A DNA stretch of 45,587 nucleotides. Source: Candidatus Velthaea versatilis. Its GTDB lineage: Bacteria; Vulcanimicrobiota; Vulcanimicrobiia; Vulcanimicrobiales; Vulcanimicrobiaceae. This document shows, piece after piece, positions 1 to 11,190 of this stretch. Every line of letters begins with the position of its first letter. Within the stretch, counting starts at the first letter, position 1. The translations under genes and the position numbers were made by a program. The DNA lies in NCBI GenBank assembly GCA_003134035.1, contig PLAE01000067.1:1-45587 (forward strand), read 5' to 3'. A model generated the notes under the pieces. The model ran no database searches. It worked only from the letters and a program-made list of their open reading frames with translations, and was not told the DNA's origin.

Positions 1-270
1 CTCAACCGCGGCGTCGAATCCCGCAACGACAAACGCCCGATGCTGTCGGACTTACGCGACTCGGGCGCTATCGAACAGGAGGCGGACATGGTTTCGTTCC
101 TGTATCGCGATGCGTACTACAATCCGGAGAGCGCGCCCGAACCCGATCTCACCGAGTTCATCATCGCCAAGCATCGCAACGGCAAGGTCGGTACGGTGCG
201 CTTACGCTTTCTTCAGGAGCACACGCTGTTCGTGCCGTACGGCGACGAATCGCACTTCGCAGGACCCTGA
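1..270 (+). CDS. dnaB: Replicative DNA helicase DnaB, C-terminal end (partial)
   Basis: The window opens inside a reading frame that ends at TGA 268-270 and gives 89 residues. The segment SRNDKRPMLSDLRDSGAIEQ, then ADMVSFLYRD and FIIAKHRNG, is the conserved RecA-like motor C-terminus of DnaB, the hexameric helicase that opens DNA ahead of the replication fork. The RDSGAIEQEAD stretch follows the Walker B/H3 region, and KHRNGKVG contains the basic residues near the arginine finger of the subunit interface. The N-terminal domain and Walker A lie outside the window. It is followed by about 600 nt without a convincing gene, so it looks like the last gene of its transcript. Confidence 0.95.
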   Translation, partial: LNRGVESRNDKRPMLSDLRDSGAIEQEADMVSFLYRDAYYNPESAPEPDLTEFIIAKHRNGKVGTVRLRFLQEHTLFVPYGDESHFAGP

Positions 271-878
271 CGCCGCACCAAGGCTTAGCCTCGCCCTTCC
301 AGCCGCAGATCAAGAAAATCGTCAGCGCAACTCATCAGCTAAGGGCTAAGCAATTGATAAGGAGTCCACCGAGGCTGAGCCCATTGCTCGGCCTGGGAGG
401 ATGCACCGCGGACCGTTGCGGATGCGTTGGCGGCAAATCGGTGGCACTGTCTGCCACCGATATTGCCCCGCGATGATCGCGCGCCCCGGCGACGATCGCG
501 CGCCGGCTCGTCTCAATCGCGGTCTATCACCATGCTTCCGGCCCGCCATTCGGTCGTGAGCGATTTGCGCCTGTGCTCGGTGTAGCGAAAAAGCAAAGAC
601 CGCGCTCGATATCGCTCCATTACGCGTTGCGTTCGCGAGGATCGCCGGCGACGTGCGCGGGGTACACTTGTGCGCCCTCTCCTCACAAAGATGCCGCTTC
701 CGGGCGCGCTACGATCTCAACTCGGTCTCGAGCGCGCGAATCGCCGCGCCTCCGGTTGTCACTTCTCGGACAAGCGCAAAAACTCCGAGATCGCTAAGGT
801 AGCTGCCATTTTAGGACGAGATATCTTTAAGTACATGCTTGCGGTCGGCGACCCGATCGCGCTTAGTGAGTGTGAGTT
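271..878. other. Intergenic region between dnaB and the FIST gene
   Basis: No reading frame here has convincing codon bias or recognisable protein content. The one clear structure is a long hairpin at 432-467, listed separately. Just 3' of it (about 470-515) the motif GATCGCGCGCC occurs twice. A TACACT hexamer at 663-668 could be a -10 box, and the same GGTACACTTGT context recurs near 7840. I saw no riboswitch consensus (for example no c-di-GMP-I motif) upstream of the signalling operon. Confidence 0.5.
432..467. other. Strong intergenic hairpin, possible sRNA element or terminator
   Basis: Inner arms ATCGGTGGCA (437-446) and TGCCACCGAT (452-461) pair perfectly over 10 bp around a 5-nt loop. 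The outer arms GGCAA (432-436) and TTGCC (463-467) extend the stem to 15 bp with a single bulged A. No T-run follows on either strand, so a simple intrinsic terminator for dnaB is not well supported; a structured RNA or a protein-binding inverted repeat is also possible. Confidence 0.45.
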
Positions 879-2015
879 GTGCGCTACTGGCCCCTTACCT
901 GGCTCGGACCGGAAAAGACGTTCGCTTTCCAATCCGACTGCGCCAACGCTGATTTCGTCATCTATTTCGGGGCGCGCGAAACGATCGGTGAACCGTCCGT
1001 CTACAACTCCTTGCGCAGCAATTGTCCCAAGGCGCGTATTCTTGGATGTTCGACGGGCACGGCCATCAACGGTCCGGCGTTGAGCGATACAGCCGGTACG
1101 GCGCTGGCAGTCGAATTCAATGGTTCCCGAGTCGAACTGGCCCGGCTCGCGCTGGAGGGAAAATCATCATTTGAAGCCGGCCAGTGCATTGCGGGGCAGC
1201 TGCCCCGCTTGGACCTCGCCGGCGTACTTCTTCTTTCGGACGGCCTGCACGTAAACGGCAGCGAACTCGTCGCCGGTGTCCAGAGCGTGCTCGGTACCGA
1301 CGTTCCGCTTGGCGGCGGTCTCGCCGGCGACGGAGCCGCGTTCACTAAGACCCTCGTCGGAGCTGATGCGATACCGACGGACAATTCGATCGCCGCACTC
1401 GGTTTCTACGGCGCGAAACTCAATATTCGCTTGGGAATGGCCCACGGCTGGGACTTTTTCGGACCGAGCAGACGGGTAACCCGCGCCGAAGGCGCGGTGC
1501 TCTACGAGATGGACGGGAAGCCCGCGCTCGATCTGTATACGCGTTACCTCGGCGACGAAGCGGCCGATCTGCCGGCTTCGGGACTCCTTTATCCGCTACT
1601 GCTAACGAACCCGGCGGACCCTCAAGACGAGGTTGTCCGAACGGTGCTGTCGGTCGATCACGATCGGCGGACGATGACGTTCGCCGGCGATATTCCACAG
1701 GGTTGGCACGCCCGCCTCATGCGTGGAGACTTCGATAACTTAGTACGCGGGGCAGCCGCCGCGGCCGAACAGACCGGTGGGCTCATCGACGCCCAAAGTG
1801 AAGGTTTTGCCGTGCTCATAAGTTGCGTCGGCCGGCGTTTGCTGATGAAACAACGCACCGCCGACGAAGTCGAGGCAACCGCGGCGTCACTGTCCGATCG
1901 TGTCCGCCAGATCGGCTTTTATTCGTACGGAGAGATCGTTGGAAACGGAGTCACCGGATCTTGTGGGCTTCATAATCAGACGATGACGGTTATGATGATC
2001 CAAGAGACGGCATGA
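879..2015 (+). CDS. FIST-domain small-ligand sensor protein
   Basis: This 378-residue soluble protein has both FIST halves. The N-terminal domain contains GCSTGTA at residues 56-62, matching the family GCST block. The FIST_C domain runs from about residue 195 (HGWDFFGPSRRVTRAEG, YEMDGKPALDLYTRYLG, ISCVGRRLLMKQ, GFYSYGEI) to LHNQTMTVM at the C-terminus. FIST domains are predicted cytoplasmic sensors of small ligands such as amino acids and usually feed cyclic-nucleotide or kinase signalling. There is no membrane segment or signal peptide. GTG 879 is the first start after an in-frame stop at 873-875 and has only a weak ribosome site; the N-terminus is short for the family, so the exact start is uncertain. 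Its TGA overlaps the ATG of the next gene (ATGA), implying translational coupling and joint function. Confidence 0.85.
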   Translation: MRYWPLTWLGPEKTFAFQSDCANADFVIYFGARETIGEPSVYNSLRSNCPKARILGCSTGTAINGPALSDTAGTALAVEFNGSRVELARLALEGKSSFEAGQCIAGQLPRLDLAGVLLLSDGLHVNGSELVAGVQSVLGTDVPLGGGLAGDGAAFTKTLVGADAIPTDNSIAALGFYGAKLNIRLGMAHGWDFFGPSRRVTRAEGAVLYEMDGKPALDLYTRYLGDEAADLPASGLLYPLLLTNPADPQDEVVRTVLSVDHDRRTMTFAGDIPQGWHARLMRGDFDNLVRGAAAAAEQTGGLIDAQSEGFAVLISCVGRRLLMKQRTADEVEATAASLSDRVRQIGFYSYGEIVGNGVTGSCGLHNQTMTVMMIQETA

Positions 2016-3604
2016 CGTCTGCGTTGCACCGCCTGCTCGAACGCCAGTACCGTGACTGCTCCGAGGGCGGCGAGCTCGACGTCAAGCGTCTGCTCCTGGC
2101 CATCAACGCAAGTTACCTCGACAACGACCGGGACCTCAAACGCATCAACCGCGCAAATGCTCTCATGGCCGAAGACCTGGCCGAAATGTTCTCGATCCGC
2201 GAGGCGCTGATCGAGCGGTCCGTGCGGGTCGAGGAGATCGAACGTTCACAGGCCGCGATAACCGCAAGCGAGTTGCGCATAAGGCATCTCGCCTATCACG
2301 ACTCGCTCACCGGTTTACCCAATCGCGCTCTGCTGTCGGAGCGGCTTTCACTTGCCTTGGAGTCGACGAGTCGCAGCGGGGACAGCTTTTCGCTCCATCT
2401 CATCGACCTCGATCAGTTCAAAGTGGTAAACGACACGTTTGGACATCTTGTCGGAGACGAATTGCTGCAGCGCGCGTCCGAACGTCTGGTCAAGCTGTGC
2501 CGGCGCGCCGACACGACCGCGCGGCTTGGCGGAGACGAATTCGCAATCGTGCACTTGAACGCGGACCGCGAAAGTGCGGCAGCTTTAGCCGAGCGCATCG
2601 TGCAACAAATGGCGTTGCCGATCGCACTATCCATAGGCGAGGTTCACCTTGGCTGCAGTCTGGGGGTGACCGTTATCGAAGCCTCGTCGATGGATCCTCT
2701 TGATTGCCTTCGTCAGGCAGATCTTGCGCTTTACAAAGCCAAGGAAGCGGGGCGTGGGCAATTTGCTTTTTTTGAGCCCGCGATGGACCTTGCGGTGACC
2801 TCTCGGCGCGCCTTGCAGGTCGACCTTCGGAACGCTTTAGCAAACGGCGAACTCGAGCTTGCGTACCAGCCGCAGGTAGATAGCGTTGGAGACGTCGTGG
2901 GGGTCGAAGCTCTGGCAAGATGGACCCATCGAGAACGCGGCGTGGTGCCGCCGAGCATCTTCATTCCGCTTGCCGAGGAATGTGGACTCATTGTCGAGTT
3001 GGGGGTCTTCGCACTCCGCCGCGCCTTCCAGGATAGTTTACTCTGGCCGAACCTCAAGGTGGCCGTCAACGTTTCGGCTCATCAGCTTCGGCAAAAGCAA
3101 TTCTTCCAAATCGTTGAGGACTTGGTGCGCGAGACCTGCGCCGTACCTAGTCAGTTCGAGTTAGAGATCACCGAGAGCCTCCTCATTGGAGACGACCCGG
3201 CCACGCATGCAACGCTGCAGAAACTGAGCGACTTCGGCTTCGCCATAGCGCTCGATGACTTTGGGACCGGCTACTCCAGCTTGAGCTATCTGCAACGTTA
3301 TCCGATCGACAAAATAAAGATCGATCGCTCGTTCATCGTAAACTTAGGCATTGACGTCGAGGCTAAGGCGGTCATCTGCGCGATCGTGACACTCGCGGCG
3401 GCACTCAACCTGCGGGTGATCGCGGAAGGTGTTGAAACGATCGAGCAGCGGAGTTCTCTTATGTCCGCTGGATGTTCCGACGTCCAGGGATTTCTCACGG
3501 GAAGGCCGGTTGCGGCATCCGCCATATCCCAACTGATGTTTGCACAGGCCGGTAACGACCTGATCCCAAAGGTACCTGCGTCCACGCTGCAACTAGCGAG
3601 ATAG
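2012..3604 (+). CDS. GGDEF-EAL bifunctional c-di-GMP enzyme
   Basis: This 530-residue soluble protein has an N-terminal helical linker (residues about 1-95, predicted coiled coil with many Glu/Arg), then a GGDEF domain and an EAL domain. The active site GGDEF is intact at 173-177, with the allosteric I-site RxxD (RRAD, 164-167) five residues before it. In the EAL domain the E-A-L signature (299-301), DDFGTGYSS (about 415-423), KIDRSFI and AEGVET are intact, so both diguanylate cyclase and phosphodiesterase activity are possible. No PAS, GAF, REC or transmembrane sensor is present. Its gene overlaps the FIST gene by 4 nt, so the FIST protein is the likely sensor supplied in trans. The frame ends shortly before a hairpin at 3729-3764. 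Confidence 0.93.
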   Translation: MTSALHRLLERQYRDCSEGGELDVKRLLLAINASYLDNDRDLKRINRANALMAEDLAEMFSIREALIERSVRVEEIERSQAAITASELRIRHLAYHDSLTGLPNRALLSERLSLALESTSRSGDSFSLHLIDLDQFKVVNDTFGHLVGDELLQRASERLVKLCRRADTTARLGGDEFAIVHLNADRESAAALAERIVQQMALPIALSIGEVHLGCSLGVTVIEASSMDPLDCLRQADLALYKAKEAGRGQFAFFEPAMDLAVTSRRALQVDLRNALANGELELAYQPQVDSVGDVVGVEALARWTHRERGVVPPSIFIPLAEECGLIVELGVFALRRAFQDSLLWPNLKVAVNVSAHQLRQKQFFQIVEDLVRETCAVPSQFELEITESLLIGDDPATHATLQKLSDFGFAIALDDFGTGYSSLSYLQRYPIDKIKIDRSFIVNLGIDVEAKAVICAIVTLAAALNLRVIAEGVETIEQRSSLMSAGCSDVQGFLTGRPVAASAISQLMFAQAGNDLIPKVPASTLQLAR

Positions 3605-3728
3605 GTCAAGCCGCGCTCGAACATCGCTTTGAGCCAGTTTTGAGCCAAACACTCACGAGAGCGCGCCGTGCCGATAAATGCGGCAACCAGCCTTCCAGCT
3701 CATCGAGGGAAATTCGGCGCGGGCTGAA

Positions 3729-3764
3729 GCAAAAACGCCGCCCGCGTAAGGTCGGCGTTTTGCT
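3729..3764. terminator. Bidirectional intrinsic terminator between GGDEF-EAL and dps
   Basis: Arms of the type AGCAAAA-CGCCG and CGGCGTTTTGCT pair over about 12 bp with one extra A on the left arm and a 12-nt loop. The stem ends in A-tract/T-tract, so it can stop transcription from the GGDEF-EAL gene on plus and from the dps gene on minus; the two genes converge here. Confidence 0.7.
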
Positions 3765-3832
3765 AATTGGGGAACATCGAACGTCCCCGCCCGTTCGTCG
3801 GCGGGCGGCCGAGATTTTCGCGCCAGGAGCCG

Positions 3833-4357
3833 CTATGCGGTATGCTCGCCTCCGACAACGGTCTCGTACAAGAACCACGTGCGCCGTTCGGTTTCGTCGA
3901 TGAAGTTTTCGAGGATGCTAGCCGTCGCGACGTCCTTCACTTCGTCGACGACTTCGTGCGCGGAGCGCTGACGTGCGGCGAAGGCTTTGTTGTCTTCCAT
4001 GAGTTCGCGCAGCATGTCGCCGGGCGCGACGAACGATTGGTCGTTGTCGCTGACGGCTTGCTGACGAGCGACGTCGCCGATCGAACGGATCGTCGTTCCG
4101 CCGGTTTTCCGTACGCGTTCCGCTAGGATGTCCGTCATCGCGAAGATCTGATCAGCGTGCTCGTCGAGCAGCAGATGGTAGTCGCGATAGTGGCTGCCCG
4201 ACATGTGCCAGTGGAAATTCTTCGTTTTGAGATAGAGCGCGAACGCATCGGCGATCAGCGGATTGATCGCGCCGGCGATCTTACCCGCTGCCTCGGCGTC
4301 GAGGTCGCTCGGAGTCGCCAAATGTTCGGGGGTGCGGGATGCTAATTTCGTTGCCAT
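3833..4357 (-). CDS. dps: Dps family DNA-protection ferritin
   Basis: A 174-residue four-helix Dps protein. The conserved block KTKNFHWHMSG holds His49; His61, Asp65 and Glu80 (YHLLLDEHAD...ILAER) complete the inter-subunit ferroxidase site that oxidises Fe(II) with peroxide and stores iron inside a dodecamer. A short charged N-terminal tail (ATKLASRTPEH) may bind DNA. ATG 4357 is preceded by GGGAG at a suitable distance. It lies 119 nt downstream of the catalase gene on the same strand, so the two form a peroxide-defence pair: catalase removes H2O2 while Dps removes Fenton-active iron. The frame ends before the bidirectional terminator at 3729-3764. Confidence 0.93.
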   Translation of the reverse strand: MATKLASRTPEHLATPSDLDAEAAGKIAGAINPLIADAFALYLKTKNFHWHMSGSHYRDYHLLLDEHADQIFAMTDILAERVRKTGGTTIRSIGDVARQQAVSDNDQSFVAPGDMLRELMEDNKAFAARQRSAHEVVDEVKDVATASILENFIDETERRTWFLYETVVGGEHTA

Positions 4358-4476
4358 GATGCTCCCTTGAACCCAGCCGATCGTGGAGAAGTTCTGGGTG
4401 AAATTCGATTCGCCCGACGGGCGTGCGGTCCCGCATCCCTCGCCACGCTCGCCTTTACTCCGAGCGAGTTGGAGCG

Positions 4477-6669
<2,193 letters not shown>

Positions 6670-6835
6670 GGAGATCCTCGTTTGACGTTGGTCGTGCATC
6701 GTGCGGCGAACGGCTATGCAAATGATGCACTACGACGATCGCCTCGGAGTGGACTTCGTGTCTAGGGAGCGCGCTAAAGCGCGTGATTTTCGTTCACTCG
6801 TTTGGACATTTATAAACGCGAAACGAAGTAAGAAA

Positions 6836-7195
6836 TCACGGTAAGAAGGTAAGCGGCAAAGCGTGTTTCACGAGTTCTGGGCCCGGTCCGCCGGCTGGTT
6901 CGTTGATCGCGTCGAACACTGCGTGCGCGCCCGCGATCGCCTTGCAAGTACCGTCAGCACCTGAATCGCTGTCGTTCGCGCAGATCGCGAACTGCGTGTC
7001 GACCCATTCCGCCGCCCGTAGGCACATCGTGCACCGCGCGAAGTCGTTGCCCGCGGAAAACGCCAGCACTGCGATCCTGCGCCGTGAAACGAGGGCGCAT
7101 GTCGCTGAAAACGACGGCGCATGCCGCTGAGCTGAATTAAAGTCGGGCATCGAAGCTTTGATAGCCAGGCGCGCCCGGCCGTTTGCGATGCGCAA
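6836..7195 (-). CDS. Possible small Cys-containing hypothetical protein
   Basis: A 119-codon frame without recognised family. The first third reads like noise, but from about residue 41 (IAVLAFSAGNDFARCTMC) the third-position G/C bias becomes typical of the window. This part has Cys in a C-x2-C pair (FARCTMC) plus two more Cys (FAICAND, GTCKAIAG). If real, the start may lie further in. It fills the otherwise empty stretch between katE and the hexapeptide gene (6670-7263); apart from it I see only a short GC hairpin near 6770-6786. Confidence 0.25.
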   Translation of the reverse strand: MRIANGRARLAIKASMPDFNSAQRHAPSFSATCALVSRRRIAVLAFSAGNDFARCTMCLRAAEWVDTQFAICANDSDSGADGTCKAIAGAHAVFDAINEPAGGPGPELVKHALPLTFLP

Positions 7196-7263
7196 AGCTA
7201 GCGATTAAAGCTGGGAGCCGGTGCCGCCACAGCCGGTTCACGGCCGGAGCCCCGACCGCCGAA

Positions 7264-7812
7264 TCAGCGCGCTGCGGCTACCTCGTGCATTTCGGGGTCG
7301 CCGATCCCGTGGTCGAGATACGAGCGCGACAGCGTGACGTACTCAGGACCGGCATGCTCGACCCAGTGCACCGCTTCGCCCTCGAGCTTTTTCTTTACCG
7401 TCGCCGGTGCGCCGGCCGCGACGACCAAGGGCGGAATGTTCGCATTCGCGCCGACGACCGAACCCGCACCGATGAGCGACTTCGCGCCGACAATCGCCCC
7501 GTTGAGCACCACTGAGTTGCTGCCGATGAGCGCGCCGTTCTCGATCGTGCAATCCTCGAGGACCGCGCAATGCCCGATCGTGCAGTCGTCGCCGATGATC
7601 GTTTGGTGGCCCTCGCTCACGTGGATGACGCTGTTGTCCTGGATCGAGGATCGCGAGCCGACGCGGATCGGACCGTTATCGCCGCGCAGCACGGTGCCGA
7701 ACCAAATGCTGGATTCCTCGCCGATCTGCACGTCGCCGATGAGTACCGCCGTGGGCGCTACAAACGCGGACGCCGCGATTCTCGGGCGCTTCCCGCGGTA
7801 CTCGATGATCAT
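7264..7812 (-). CDS. Gamma-carbonic-anhydrase-like hexapeptide protein
   Basis: This 182-residue protein is a left-handed beta-helix of hexapeptide repeats (IGDVQIGEESSIWFGTVLRG, IGDDCTIGHCAVL, IGSNSVVLNGAIVGAKSLIG), the YrdA/PaaY/gamma-CA family, normally a trimer with a metal between subunits. ATG 7812 follows a perfect GGAGGAG site. Two of the three family metal histidines are present (His64 in VIHV, His81 in TIGH). The third, normally in H-x4-H, is Glu86 (GHCAVLEDC). It may therefore bind metal differently or have lost hydratase activity; an acyl- or structural role is an alternative. It is transcribed divergently from the small gene at 7869. Confidence 0.88.
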   Translation of the reverse strand: MIIEYRGKRPRIAASAFVAPTAVLIGDVQIGEESSIWFGTVLRGDNGPIRVGSRSSIQDNSVIHVSEGHQTIIGDDCTIGHCAVLEDCTIENGALIGSNSVVLNGAIVGAKSLIGAGSVVGANANIPPLVVAAGAPATVKKKLEGEAVHWVEHAGPEYVTLSRSYLDHGIGDPEMHEVAAAR

Positions 7813-7868
7813 TGGGCTCCTCCGGCGAATGCGTGGCTGGTACACTTGTCGGTTCGAACCGAGGTCCC

Positions 7869-8123
7869 TTGAGCGAGCATCGCCACCAAACGCCGCTGCG
7901 CGGCACGAAAGTAACGCCGCGACCGGCACCGGCCAATCCGGAGTACCGCGAGGTCAACTACACCTACGCCGGTCGGGAAGGGCACATCCATGAGGTGGTG
8001 ACGATCGGTGGGCGCCAACTTGCCAAGGTCGGTTTTGACGACCGCAAAATCGTCTACTATTTCCTCGACGATCTGGAAACGGATGAAACCGCCGCGAAGC
8101 GTACCTTTCACGACCTGCCGTGA
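7869..8123 (+). CDS. Small conserved-looking protein of unknown function
   Basis: An 84-residue soluble protein with no family I recognise. After a basic, Pro-rich N-terminus (residues 1-25) come alternating hydrophobic and charged residues (NYTYAGREGHIHEVVTIGGRQLAKVGFDDRKIVYYFLDDL) that look like a small beta-barrel or ligand-binding domain. TTG 7869 is chosen because GAGG lies just upstream at 7861-7864; the frame is open further 5' but that part would run into the divergent gene's ribosome site. A TACACT hexamer at 7841-7846 is a candidate -10 box. The TGA is close to or overlaps the next gene, so the two are probably co-transcribed. Confidence 0.6.
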   Translation: MSEHRHQTPLRGTKVTPRPAPANPEYREVNYTYAGREGHIHEVVTIGGRQLAKVGFDDRKIVYYFLDDLETDETAAKRTFHDLP

Positions 8124-8167
8124 CGCCCGAGCCCGGCTGGCGGCGGCATGAGGGCTGCGCACCTCCG

Positions 8168-8521
8168 ATGCTAACCGCCGACGGCTTCCGCGCCATCGCA
8201 CTCGCGCTTGCGGAGACGACTGAGGGCGGACACTTCGCGCATCGGGACTTTCGCCGCGCCGGCAAGATCTTCGCAACGCTCGGCTATCCGGGCGAGGCAT
8301 GGGGCATGGTTGCGCTTTCACCCGAAGAGCAGGCCGTGCTCGCCGCCGCGCACCCCGACGTCTTCGTTCCCGCCGCCGGCGCGTGGGGCCGCAACGGCAG
8401 CACGCTCGTGCGTTTGGGGGCGGCCGACGCCGATGTCGTTGCCGCCGCGATGCAACTCGCCTGGGAACGGGCCGTTCCCAAGCCGCGCGCCGCCGCCGCG
8501 CGGAAAAGGGCGAAACGCTAG
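8168..8521 (+). CDS. MmcQ/YjbR family DNA-binding-like protein
   Basis: About 117 residues beginning LTADGFRAIALALAETTEGGHFAHRDFR...KIFATLGYPGEAWGMVALSPEEQAVL, the CyaY-like fold of the MmcQ/YjbR family (DUF419), small proteins with a suspected DNA-binding role but no settled function. The final residues (KPRAAAARKRAKR) form a basic tail. ATG 8168 is preferred because family members start at the LTxxDFR helix. A GTG at 8120 overlapping the previous stop (GTGA) would add 16 residues and cannot be excluded. It is the middle gene of a plus-strand cluster. Confidence 0.8.
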   Translation: MLTADGFRAIALALAETTEGGHFAHRDFRRAGKIFATLGYPGEAWGMVALSPEEQAVLAAAHPDVFVPAAGAWGRNGSTLVRLGAADADVVAAAMQLAWERAVPKPRAAAARKRAKR

Positions 8522-8583
8522 CCTTCCGTTCCGCTGGCTGGCGATTGTATGATTATGAAGCCGCGGCTGCGAACCGATCCGGC

Positions 8584-9240
8584 GTGCTTATCGAGCTCGA
8601 GACTTCCGCCGTCATTTTCGATCTCGACGGCGTCCTGGTGGACTCGAGCGCCGTCGTCGACCAGACGTGGATCGAGTGGAGCAAGCGGCACGGTCTCGAT
8701 GCGGGGATGGTGCTGCGCACGATTCCCGGCAAACGCACGCGCGATGCGGTGTTGCTGCTCGCGCCCGACTCCGACATCGATGCCGAGACCGCACGCATCA
8801 TGGCCCGCGAGGAAAGCCTCGTCGAGCTCGCCGTTCCAATTCCGGGCGCTGCGGCGCTGCTCGCCCAGTTGCCCGCCGGACGCTGGGGAATCGCCACGTC
8901 CGGAACCAATCCGATTGCCCGGTCGCGTTTGGCCCACGCTGGGCTCGATGCTCCCGAGGTGTTCATCACCGCCGAAATGGTGAGCCGCGGCAAGCCCCAT
9001 CCCGAGGTGTATACCCACGCGGCTCGGGCGCTGGGCTTCGACGCCGCTCAGTGCGTGGTGTTTGAAGATGCGCCGAGCGGCGTTGCGTCGGCGACGGCCG
9101 CCGGCAGCACGGTCGTCGGCGTCCTCACGTGGGCCGAGGCCGCGCTGCTCGGCGCCGCATACGCCGTTCAAGACCTGCGCGCGGTCCGTCCGGGCCGCCG
9201 CGGAAGCACGATCCTGCTTGGCTTGCACGACGAATCCTGA
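8584..9240 (+). CDS. HAD-superfamily phosphatase (beta-phosphoglucomutase/sugar-phosphatase like)
   Basis: A 218-residue HAD hydrolase of subfamily I with an alpha-helical cap. Motif I FDLDGVLVDS provides the nucleophile Asp13 and acid/base Asp15; motif II is IATSGT; motif III Lys is in SRGKPHPEVY; motif IV is VFEDAPSG. This pattern matches small sugar or glycerol-phosphate phosphatases and beta-phosphoglucomutases; substrate cannot be told from sequence. GTG 8584 is chosen because family members start a few residues before motif I; a TTG at 8545 is possible. It ends about 70 nt before the leuA promoter. Confidence 0.88.
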   Translation: MLIELETSAVIFDLDGVLVDSSAVVDQTWIEWSKRHGLDAGMVLRTIPGKRTRDAVLLLAPDSDIDAETARIMAREESLVELAVPIPGAAALLAQLPAGRWGIATSGTNPIARSRLAHAGLDAPEVFITAEMVSRGKPHPEVYTHAARALGFDAAQCVVFEDAPSGVASATAAGSTVVGVLTWAEAALLGAAYAVQDLRAVRPGRRGSTILLGLHDES

Positions 9241-9310
9241 GGGCGACGCGGCGGGGAAAACTTCTCGCCGACTGCCCGACCGTCGATACAGACACTTGCC
9301 GGAGGTCGCC

Positions 9311-9339
9311 TTGACGGCGGCGTTCCCGTATGCTAGGGT
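9311..9339 (+). promoter_or_regulatory. Predicted leuA promoter
   Basis: TTGACG at 9311-9316 and TAGGGT at 9334-9339 are separated by 17 nt, the optimal spacing for a housekeeping sigma factor. The predicted start point, about 7 nt after the -10 box, falls at 9346-9348, on the ATG of the leader peptide, so the leader is probably translated without a 5' UTR. Confidence 0.65.
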
Positions 9340-9347
9340 CGAAGTGT

Positions 9348-9410
9348 ATGAACGGCCCGATGCGCGTCATGGCGCTACGTGATCTCCTTAGCGGCTCGCA
9401 TCCAGCGTAG
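9348..9410 (+). CDS. leuL: Leucine-rich attenuator leader peptide upstream of leuA
   Basis: A 20-codon frame from ATG 9348 to TAG 9408-9410. Residues 10-14 are L-R-D-L-L, coded CTA CGT GAT CTC CTT, so three Leu codons, two of them less common in this genome (CTA, CTT), fall in five positions. They overlie the 5' arm of the hairpin at 9387-9418, and the stop codon enters the 3' arm. This is the arrangement expected when ribosome stalling for lack of charged tRNA-Leu decides whether the downstream terminator (9439-9471) forms. There is no Shine-Dalgarno site; the promoter places the transcript start at the ATG. The symbol is by role only. Confidence 0.6.
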   Translation: MNGPMRVMALRDLLSGSHPA

Positions 9411-9418
9411 CCGCTAAG
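9387..9418 (+). promoter_or_regulatory. Attenuator 1:2 hairpin in the leuA leader
   Basis: CTTAGCGGCT (9387-9396) and AGCCGCTAAG (9409-9418) form a perfect 10-bp stem with a 12-nt loop. Its 5' arm starts in the leader's Leu codons. A stalled ribosome would block this stem. I could not identify by eye a strong antiterminator pairing with the 5' arm of the terminator; only a short AGCC/GGCT match is visible, so the switch mechanism is inferred. Confidence 0.5.
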
Positions 9419-9438
9419 CGCCGTCAGCTCCACATCTG

Positions 9439-9471
9439 CAGGGCTCGTCGCAACAGCGACGAGCCCTGTTT
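9439..9471 (+). terminator. leuA attenuator terminator
   Basis: CAGGGCTCGTCGC (9439-9451) and GCGACGAGCCCTG (9456-9468) form a perfect 13-bp GC-rich stem with an AACA tetraloop, followed by TTTGT. It lies between the leader peptide and the leuA ATG at 9496, so it must be read through for leuA expression. Confidence 0.85.
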
Positions 9472-9477
9472 GTCTAG

Positions 9478-11181
<1,704 letters not shown>

Positions 11182-11190
11182 CCGGGATCT

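Noticed and set aside
640-878. c-di-GMP riboswitch in front of the FIST operon
   Set aside because: No GEMM-type conserved core or tetraloop receptor could be found in the sequence.
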